Below are positions 60,201 through 64,000 of a DNA stretch of 64,000 nt, one piece after another. Under the pieces are notes generated by a model. That model was not told the DNA's origin. It searched no databases and saw only the letters and a list, made by a program, of their open reading frames with translations. Within the stretch, counting starts at the first letter, position 1. Every line of letters begins with the position of its first letter. This stretch comes from Asterias amurensis. Lineage: Eukaryota > Echinodermata > Asteroidea > Forcipulatida > Asteriidae. Both the position numbers and the translations under genes were made by a program. The stretch spans positions 24,226,349 to 24,290,348 of the forward strand of contig NC_092651.1 of the NCBI RefSeq assembly GCF_032118995.1. Direction: 5' to 3'.

Positions 60201-60921
60201 TTAGAAAATAGAATTAGCTGCTGCAAGTGCTAAACAACCAAAAGGACCTACGGTATTTATATGCAAAGTTTTGTTTAATGACCTGATGCTTCAACCCTAG
60301 CAGAGTCTTTCTCGAAGGCTAGTTGTATGCTCTGTAATGTGTGTGATTTGAAGTTTACTTTTCGGCCTTTGAAAAAGACTCTGCAAGGTTGAAATGTCAG
60401 GCCACTTACTTATTGTTGCATTATTTTCAGTAAAGATGTTTATTTTACCAGTAACAATATGGATGGAAACAAAATGGAGAACAAACTCCATTATTTTTAA
60501 TTTCTTTTTTAAATCATACTTTTTTTTGTATGGCTAAACTTTTAATTTTGTATTAAGTTTTTGTGATTGCTAATGTGATTTTAAAGTTATTTCTATAATC
60601 ATTTATTTATTTCTATGCTTATTTGTGTTCCCCTGTGTTATTTATTCATTTATTTATTCATTTATTTATTTATGAACCTACTTTTTCTGAGAGTTCTGTT
60701 ATAATGTTTATATACAATTAATTGTTTTCTTGAATTTATTATATTAAAATTATTTAATTGTTTACACCTATTTATTTAAATCGTTGTTGTTTTTGTTTTG
60801 TCTTTCAGGGGCAGGGTTACTTTGTTAAATTAAAAAGATTGAATGTATGTAATTGTTTACTTTTATTTGTTTGAATTCTTGTTGCTGTTGCTGTTGCTAT
60901 TTCTGTTGCTGTTGCTGTTGC

Positions 60922-60954
<33 letters not shown>

Positions 60955-61104
60955 GGTTGTTGTTGTTGTTGTTGTTGTTGTGGTTGTGGTTGTTGTTGTT
61001 TTTGTTGTTGTTGCTGTTGCTGTTGCTGTTGTTGTTGTTGTTGTTGCTGTTGCTGTTGCTGTTGTTGTTGCTGTTGCTGTTGCTGTTGCTGTTGTTGTTG
61101 CTGT

Positions 61105-61139
<35 letters not shown>

Positions 61140-61535
61140 TTCGCTGTTCGCTGTTCATTGTTGTTCGTTCATTGTTGTTCGTTCATTGTTGTTCGTTCAT
61201 TGTTGTTCGTTCATTGTTGTTCGTTCATTGTTGTTCGTTGTTGTTCGTTGCTGTTGCTGTTGCTGTTGTTGTTGCTGTTGCTGTTGCTGTTGTTGTTGCT
61301 GTTGTTGTTGCTGTTGTTGTTGCTGCTGCTGCTGCTGCTGTTCGCTGTTCGCTGTTCGCTGTTCGCTGTTCGTTGTTGTTCGTTGTTGTTCGTTCGTTGT
61401 TGTGCGTTGTTGTGCGTTGTTGTTCGTTGTTGTTCGTTGTTGTTGTTGTTGTTTTTGTTGTTTTTCTTGTTGTTGTTGTTGTTGTTTTTCTTGTTGTTGT
61501 TGTTTTTCTTGTTGTTGTTGTTGTTGTTGTTTTTC

Positions 61536-61576
<41 letters not shown>

Positions 61577-61750
61577 CGTTGTTCGTTGTTGTTCGTTGTT
61601 GTTGTTCATTTTTATCATTATATATTTACCTTTGTTACTGTGGTAACAGGCCAAAATGAAACTTGAAGAGCTGAAGTTTACAAACCCCAACGGTCCACAG
61701 AAGAAATTTACCAATACCACCCCACGAGGGACACGCAGGGCTGAAGAAAA
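39150..61750 (+). CDS. CCDC169: CCDC169-like coiled-coil protein, whole gene as seen
   Basis: Eight coding exons join in frame to about 233 residues (vertebrate CCDC169 is about 214): 39150-39271, 43399-43481, 45352-45506, 56826-56924, 60049-60102, 60205-60252, 60809-60844 and 61650-61750, all GT-AG. Recognition rests on the ordered segments EALKAELEKEKD, DNEWKTRCETQEELN, SLRKLLKQIEREK and LDQESKAYHKAHDERR, which follow the family. The protein is mostly heptad-like coiled coil and ends in a basic tail. No enzyme motif, signal peptide or membrane segment is present. Its molecular role is not established; a ciliary or testis link would be an inference, lightly supported by the X-box-like site. 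The ATG has a good context (TCAAGATGG). The end is uncertain: the last frame reads AEEK then TAA at 61752-61754, but GTAAGT at 61751 is also a strong donor, so one more exon may lie outside. Confidence 0.9.
39983..40375 (+). mobile_element. MITE-A copy in CCDC169 intron 1
   Basis: TTTAAAGACAGTGTACAGTA at the left (a small internal duplication) and AATAGTGTCCACTGGTCTTT at the right. The central dyad is intact. Confidence 0.92.
40860..41188. mobile_element. MITE-H foldback element, left-truncated, in CCDC169 intron 1
   Basis: The centre at about 40985-40997 reads AGTCAAAATTTTGACT. The right arm runs to GGCAACGTGTTCCTTTAA. The outer part of the left arm is missing. Arm sequences match 18824-19201. 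Confidence 0.92.
42120..42275 (+). repeat. Dispersed repeat, GGGCACC family
   Basis: GAACTTCACTTTTGAAAGGG, CACAGCAATTGCCCCCTGGT, ATTGATGTGGGTGCCG and GAGGCCTG in the family order. Confidence 0.8.
42690..43025 (+). mobile_element. tRNA-derived SINE in CCDC169 intron 1
   Basis: The tRNA-Ser-like head has TGTGGCCAAGAAGATAAGAG and a B box GTGGGTTTGAATCCCC. A body with AAGCACTTTGATATTAGC follows, and it ends in an ATT repeat (43007-43024), a typical SINE tail. Confidence 0.85.
43399..43481 (+). CDS. CCDC169: CCDC169 exon 2
   Basis: The acceptor TTTTTTAG precedes 43399. It encodes AMLESSVGDLKVTVAEMERK...ANEE and ends with G of a split Asp codon before the donor GTGAGT. Confidence 0.92.
43575..43740 (-). 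repeat. SINE-like dispersed repeat, second copy at 62583
   Basis: Shares with 62583-62770 the words AAACC-CGCAAT, CAGGGACTGAAA/AGGGACTGAAA, GGGGTCC and GAAACCCCTGT/GAAACCGCTCC. A B-box-like AATTGAACTGGGG is on the minus strand. Confidence 0.55.
43770..44045 (+). repeat. Dispersed repeat, GGGCACC family, with internal 91-bp duplication
   Basis: The phrase GGGCACCACAGCAAAAGCAC to GTGGGTGCC occurs at about 43876 and again at 43967. The copies are nearly identical, so the duplication is recent. Confidence 0.85.
44185..44350 (+). repeat. Dispersed repeat, GGGCACC-related, diverged
   Basis: Contains GGCTTGAAATTTCATCTTGG, AGAGGGCAAGGCC and GGCAACGGAGGCC. It is related to the element at 3150 in reverse. 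Confidence 0.55.
44881..45244 (+). mobile_element. MITE-A copy in CCDC169 intron 2
   Basis: GTTTAAAGGTGTATGACACTAT at the left and ATAGTGTCCACTGCCTTTAA at the right. It lies 108 bases before exon 3. Confidence 0.93.
45352..45506 (+). CDS. CCDC169: CCDC169 exon 3
   Basis: The acceptor CCGATATCAG precedes 45352. It encodes NEWKTRCETQEELNQLLQKQ, IEFMTERLDQSRDSGKDG and IRSYDELSE, then the donor GTCAGT. The most diagnostic exon for the family. Confidence 0.95.
45553..45938 (+). mobile_element. MITE-A copy 47 bases after CCDC169 exon 3
   Basis: GTTTAAAGGCACTGGACACG at the left and GGTTCCAGTGCCTTTAATA at the right. It has the GAAAGGCTTCAG variant centre, unlike the reference copy. Confidence 0.9.
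45955..47010. repeat. Tandem repeat, five units of about 205-246 bp, CCDC169 intron 3
   Basis: The phrase ACCAGGTCAAGATCCTCnGGG recurs at about 45982, 46186, 46407, 46653 and 46894. Each is followed by AGACTGATCATGTTACAG; in the first four this is followed by GAGATAAnATGA, and the last is truncated. Spacing grows along the array. Confidence 0.9.
47011..50214. other. CCDC169 intron 3, unique part
   Basis: No further exon seen. Contains a shared AAGGATAAGGTTACCAGCCA phrase near 47928 that is also near 36957, an unnamed dispersed repeat. Confidence 0.5.
50215..50553 (-). mobile_element. MITE-A-related diverged copy, CCDC169 intron 3
   Basis: GAGCACTGGAGAGCTGTTGG and GGTCTTTGACAATATTACCA are recognisable. 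The ends are eroded. A C10 run is at about 50326. Confidence 0.75.
50950..51140 (-). repeat. Dispersed repeat, GGGCACC family
   Basis: Minus-strand copy with CAGGCCTC, TTGGTGCCCTTTACAAAG and CCTTGCCCCTTCAAGAGCGA. Confidence 0.75.
51246..51272. repeat. T27 homopolymer
   Basis: 27 consecutive T in CCDC169 intron 3. Confidence 0.95.
51414..51583. mobile_element. Foldback element of about 170 bp, CCDC169 intron 3
   Basis: The left arm GGGAACCAATGTGTGG...GAGGCCTGGTTCTT pairs with the right arm AAGAACCAGGCCTC...CACACTTTGATTCCC. The loop is near 51494-51506. Confidence 0.8.
51895..51985. repeat. Dispersed repeat shared with 59390-59500
   Basis: CCAATAGGAATAGCGAAACT and GAGGTATTTATGAATGGC match CCAATAGGAGTAGTGAAACT and GGGGTATTTATGAAATC at 59440. 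The block at 51780-51845 carries a further CCAATAGGAATGAAGAAACT. Confidence 0.65.
52085..52285 (+). mobile_element. tRNA-derived SINE, CCDC169 intron 3
   Basis: A box TAGTCTAGTTGGTAAGAC, B-box-like GGGCTCAAATCCCACCC, then a shared body GAGTAACATGCCTGTGATAT and TACAGTGCTAACACACATCG. The same family is at 63690-63885. Confidence 0.88.
52554..52928. mobile_element. MITE-G element, CCDC169 intron 3
   Basis: CTTAAAGCCATTGGACCCTT at the left and CGAAAGTGTATAATGGCTTTAAG at the right are inverted. A third family with TTAA-type ends, distinct from MITE-A and MITE-H. Confidence 0.85.
53050..54720. repeat. Satellite array, about ten units, CCDC169 intron 3
   Basis: The phrase GCTCnTGCCCTTGGTGAAGC with CTATCAGTCAGGACATGGTC recurs. 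In the regular part, unit starts are at about 53895, 54037, 54164, 54288, 54411, 54538 and 54664 (spacing about 123-142). Three older units at about 53165, 53371 and 53498 read TTGAnAAAGCGTGTACAG. The array is broken by a MITE at 53574-53821. Confidence 0.93.
53574..53821. mobile_element. MITE inserted in the satellite array
   Basis: GCCCAATTTCATGGCTCTG at the left and CAGAGCCATAATTGGGC at the right form inverted ends of about 18 bp. No satellite phrase occurs inside. Confidence 0.8.
55282..55470 (+). mobile_element. MITE-A copy with internal deletion
   Basis: Both ends present (TTTAAAGACAGTGGACACTA and ATAGTGTCCACTGCCTTTAA), but the middle of about 190 bp is missing, so it is half normal length. 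Confidence 0.93.
56125..56395 (-). mobile_element. tRNA-derived SINE, minus strand, CCDC169 intron 3
   Basis: B box GGATTCAAACCCACAAC and A-box region CTAAACACTTGACCACAGTG on the complement. Same family as 10343-10673 but without the micro-insertion. Confidence 0.85.
56467..56617. mobile_element. Foldback element of about 150 bp, 209 bases before CCDC169 exon 4
   Basis: CTTCAGTAAAGATGTTCATT at the left and the complement AATTAACATCTTTACTGAAG at the right, with TTTTACC/GGTAAAA pairing further in. A related single arm is near 60427. Confidence 0.8.
56826..56924 (+). CDS. CCDC169: CCDC169 exon 4
   Basis: 33 codons, phase 0 at both ends: GSLRKLLKQIEREKQ...EWRLDQESK. The acceptor is CTTTACAG and the donor is GTACAT. 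Confidence 0.95.
57518..57898 (-). mobile_element. MITE-A copy in CCDC169 intron 4
   Basis: CAAAGGCAGTGGACACTATT at the left and CCAATAGTGTCCAATGTCTTT at the right, with the central dyad present. Confidence 0.93.
57899..60048. other. CCDC169 intron 4, remaining part
   Basis: No exon seen. A tRNA-like B box GGTTCGATTC near 58138 suggests an old SINE at 58085-58165. 59390-59500 is the partner of the repeat at 51895. Confidence 0.5.
60049..60102 (+). CDS. CCDC169: CCDC169 exon 5
   Basis: 18 codons AYHKAHDERRNLQTELIQ after the acceptor TTTTTTCTCAG; the donor is GTAATA. It continues QESK of exon 4 as in the family. The following intron is only 102 bases. Confidence 0.93.
60205..60252 (+). CDS. 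CCDC169: CCDC169 exon 6
   Basis: 16 codons KIELAAASAKQPKGPT between the acceptor TTTTTCTTTAG and the donor GTATTT. Phase 0 at both ends. Confidence 0.82.
60809..60844 (+). CDS. CCDC169: CCDC169 exon 7 (micro-exon)
   Basis: 12 codons GQGYFVKLKRLN between the acceptor TGTCTTTCAG and the donor GTATGTAA. The phase is compatible on both sides, so it could be skipped without a frame change. Less certain than its neighbours because of its small size. Confidence 0.65.
60880..61612. repeat. CCDC169: TTG/CTG trinucleotide repeat of about 0.7 kb in CCDC169 intron 7
   Basis: Nearly the whole 805-base intron is TTG with CTG interruptions. Pure CTG runs of five to six units lie near 61117 and 61323. There are blocks of TTCGTTCATTGTTG (61150-61240) and CGCTGTT (61340-61370), and a TTTTTCTTG-rich end. 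Very long open frames of Leu, Cys, Val or Asn here are artefacts. Confidence 0.97.
61650..61750 (+). CDS. CCDC169: CCDC169 exon 8
   Basis: Encodes AKMKLEELKFTNPNGPQKKF and TNTTPRGTRRAEE, a basic tail. The acceptor is GGTAACAG. It either ends at TAA 61752-61754 (reading AEEK) or splices at GTAAGT 61751. Confidence 0.88.
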
Positions 61751-62169
61751 GTAAGTTGGCCAAGAATTGATAAAAGTTGGATTAGTGTTCATGAAAAATC
61801 AATGGATTAGAATTTAAATTTTTTAATTTACTTTCAAACCACAATTACTGCTGTGGATTGATTTAAATATAAATTATCACAGTGCTTGAATTTGTTTACA
61901 TTTTGATTGATTGATTGGTTATTATTATTATTTATTTATTTATTTATTTATTTATTGGATTTTTTTGGGGGGTGGGGGTCGTAGCTCAGCATTTTGACTA
62001 GATCAGAAACTGTTCTCAATAACACCGTTACATAATCAAAAAGAGAAAACACATATCCTGTGCATATGCATGTACATATGCATAAACTCATTTGAACAAG
62101 CACTCAAGAGAAGACTGATCTCATTTGTCGAATGGTATATTGAGTATAATTGGACACTCAACAGAAGTT

Positions 62170-62520
62170 GAAGGCACTGGGCACTATTAGTAATTGTCAA
62201 AGACCAGTGTTCTCACTAAGTATATCCCAAATATGCAAAAAATAACAAATCTGTGATAATTTGGACTGAATTGGTCATCGCACTTGCAAAAGAATAATGA
62301 AAGAAAACTCCAAACACCCTTGATGCAGAAATTCCTGTGCTCTCATATGCCTAATAAAAGGCTTCAGGCCTGAAGTCTTTCCAAATCTAAGTGAGAAATT
62401 ACCTCTTTCTCAGAAACTACCATACTTCAGAGGGTGCCGTTTCGCAACATTTTTTATACTATCAAAAACTCTCCATTGCTTACCAAAACTGAGTAATTAT
62501 CAATAGTGTCCAACGCCTGT
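62170..62520 (+). mobile_element. MITE-A copy, diverged
   Basis: GAAGGCACTGGGCACTATTA at the left and ATCAATAGTGTCCAACGCCT at the right. It has the AAAAGGCTTCAGGCCTGAAG variant centre. Confidence 0.9.
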
Positions 62521-62582
62521 CAACTTAATCACTGTACGAGCCAAGAACCCCGTTGAGAGAAGTAAAGGAAGGAAATTTCAGT

Positions 62583-62770
62583 TTTAAATGTGGGAGGAAA
62601 AACCCCAGAGGATTGTTACCAAGAAAACCTACGCAATCAGGGACTGAAACCCAATTCACTTAGTTTCCCCCAGTGGGTTTCGAATTGGGGTCCTTGAGGC
62701 GGAAGGCAAGCAAAGAAACCGCTCCATCTCGACGGCCAAAGAAGAACTCGACGTGAGTGCTCAAAATTAG
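62583..62770 (-). repeat. SINE-like dispersed repeat, partner of 43575-43740
   Basis: CAGGGACTGAAACCCAATTC, GGGTTTCGAATTGGGGTCC (a B-box-like word on the minus strand) and AAAGAAACCGCTCC. Confidence 0.6.
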
Positions 62771-63079
62771 CGCTAGACTGCCGGCCCGAGGCCACTGATA
62801 CTAGCATCTGGCCAGTAAACTCAATGACTGGACGAGTCTGGCAGCATTGTGTTATTTTAATTGAAAAGTAACTCATCACTGTGTAATATTGTTAGCAAAA
62901 ATCTGATAAATAACTTTAAGTTCTGTTGAGCACTGAAGTATGCTTAACAAAATAAAACAAATGAGATAAATATTGTCATAGAGTTTGCTCAAATGTTAGA
63001 TCAGGTTTTTGGCCATGACATGAAACCCTAGTCACTGTGATTGTAGATGTACCTGTAGAAGTTTCAACTTCATTAGTCT

Positions 63080-63474
63080 TTAAGGGCAGTGGACACTATT
63101 GGTATTTGTCAAAGACTAGCCTTCACAGTTGGTTTATCTCAACATGTGCATAAAATAACAAACCTGTGAAAATTTGAGCTAAATCGGTCATCGAACTTGC
63201 AAGATAATAATAATGAAAGAAAAAAAAAACACCCTTGTCACACGAAGTTGTATGCGTTTAGATGGTTGATTTCGAGACCTCAAGTTATAAATCTGAGGTC
63301 TCAAAATCAAACTCGTGAAAAATTACTTCTTTCTCGAAAACTATGGCACTTCAGAGGGAGCCGTTTCTCACATTGTTTTATACCATCAACCTCTCCCCAT
63401 TACTCGTCACCAAGAAAGGTTTTATGCTAATAAAGATTTTGAGTAAATACCAATAGTGTCCACTGCCTTTAAGT
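63080..63474 (+). mobile_element. MITE-A copy, full length
   Basis: TTTAAGGGCAGTGGACACTA at the left and ATAGTGTCCACTGCCTTTAA at the right. Very close to the reference copy at 31564, including the ATGGCACTTCAGAGGGAGCC phrase. Confidence 0.95.
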
Positions 63475-63689
63475 TTTTGAGCAAAATGTGAAAATCCTGA
63501 TGTTTTTTCTGGAAAGTCGCTTAAATACCAGTACCGGTAAATCCTTGTAATTCTAAAATAATGTTAGCACCTCAGCAGATAATATTTTAAGGGTAGCTTT
63601 CTACCATCATTATCTTCAAACCGTGTAAGTTTAATGTAAATCGGTGGACATTGTGTTATGTGTCGTACATAAAGTACCCAAAAACCTTT

Positions 63690-63885
63690 TAACTGCCTCT
63701 AGCTACCGGGCAACCTCGGAAGTCTAGTTGGTAATACACTGCTCTAGAATTGCAAGGGTCGTGGGTTTGAATCCCACCCGAGTAACATGCCTGTGATATT
63801 ATTTCACAGGACTCTGGAAAGTACTGAGTATACAGTGCTAACACACATCGGTGTATGGGTAAAAACCAAAATTAATATTCATTAT
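63690..63885 (+). mobile_element. tRNA-derived SINE
   Basis: A box TAGTCTAGTTGGTAATAC and B box GGGTTTGAATCCCACCC, followed by GAGTAACATGCCTGTGATAT and TACAGTGCTAACACACATCG as at 52085. Confidence 0.9.
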
Positions 63886-64000
63886 CCCTGATGCAAATTT
63901 AACATCTATTAAAACCTTTTAAACTTTGTAAAAAATAATTTCATGGTGGTTTTGGTCTTGCAAAAATAATTCTGGTCCAGTGAAAAATATTGAGCTACAA

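Larger units (their letters stand above)
61755..64000. other. Downstream or intron sequence after CCDC169 exon 8
   Basis: No further exon is recognised. Contains a TTTA array at about 61929-61956, two MITE-A copies, a SINE-like repeat (62583-62770) and a tRNA-derived SINE (63690-63885). AATAAA occurs near 62353 and 62952, but neither is convincing as the gene's poly(A) signal. Confidence 0.5.

Noticed and set aside
60817..61792. Very long open frames of poly-Leu, poly-Cys, poly-Val, poly-Thr and poly-Asn
   Set aside because: They are translations of the trinucleotide repeat in CCDC169 intron 7 on both strands; no coding context.

Overview
This is an animal nuclear DNA window: AT-rich, with GT-AG introns, four protein-coding loci and dense short interspersed repeats. 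The mobile-element families, together with echinoderm- or invertebrate-deuterostome-like genes, suggest an echinoderm, most likely a sea star. That assignment rests on recognising the repeats and is moderate in confidence. No bacterial, phage or CRISPR features are present.

Layout. (1) 741-2228 (+) is the 3' terminal coding exon of an unrecognised acidic, low-complexity protein. It carries nine SUMO-consensus tetrapeptides and a 12-unit Glu-Thr-Gln repeat, and a poly(A) signal follows 18 bases after the stop. (2) 6154-11045 (-) is a complete six-exon sialyltransferase gene of the ST6GALNAC III/V/VI group. The exons join in frame to 322 residues with all sialyl motifs. (3) 11.1-23.4 kb holds no gene I can support; it contains MITEs, a long foldback element, a segmental duplicate and simple repeats. 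(4) 23447-24706 (-) is an intronless class A peptide-type GPCR of 419 residues, nearest in feel to TRH-receptor-like proteins. It lacks the usual TM3 cysteine and the TM6 CWxP tryptophan. Its upstream flank contains two duplicated promoter-like modules. (5) 24.7-39.1 kb is intergenic, with minisatellites, MITEs and a CpG-rich block carrying NRF-1, CCAAT and GC-box motifs near 37.0-37.3 kb. (6) 39150-61750 or beyond (+) is the coiled-coil gene CCDC169. Its eight coding exons (about 233 residues) are scattered over 22.6 kb, and its introns hold satellite arrays, SINEs, MITEs and a TTG/CTG repeat of about 0.7 kb.

Repeats. The dominant element is a MITE of about 380 bp (called MITE-A here), present in at least 22 whole or partial copies. 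Its inverted ends read like AGGCAGTGGACACTATTGG inside TTAA. A second foldback element (MITE-H) and a third (MITE-G) share the same TTAA-type ends. At least four tRNA-derived SINE families are visible. One SINE copy carries a micro-insertion of about 51 bp with perfect 13-bp inverted ends.

The genes do not form a pathway. I see no convincing evidence of a new multi-gene system. The most interesting points are the SUMO-motif cluster, the divergent GPCR, the long hairpins inside introns, the micro-MITE, and the expandable repeat in a CCDC169 intron.
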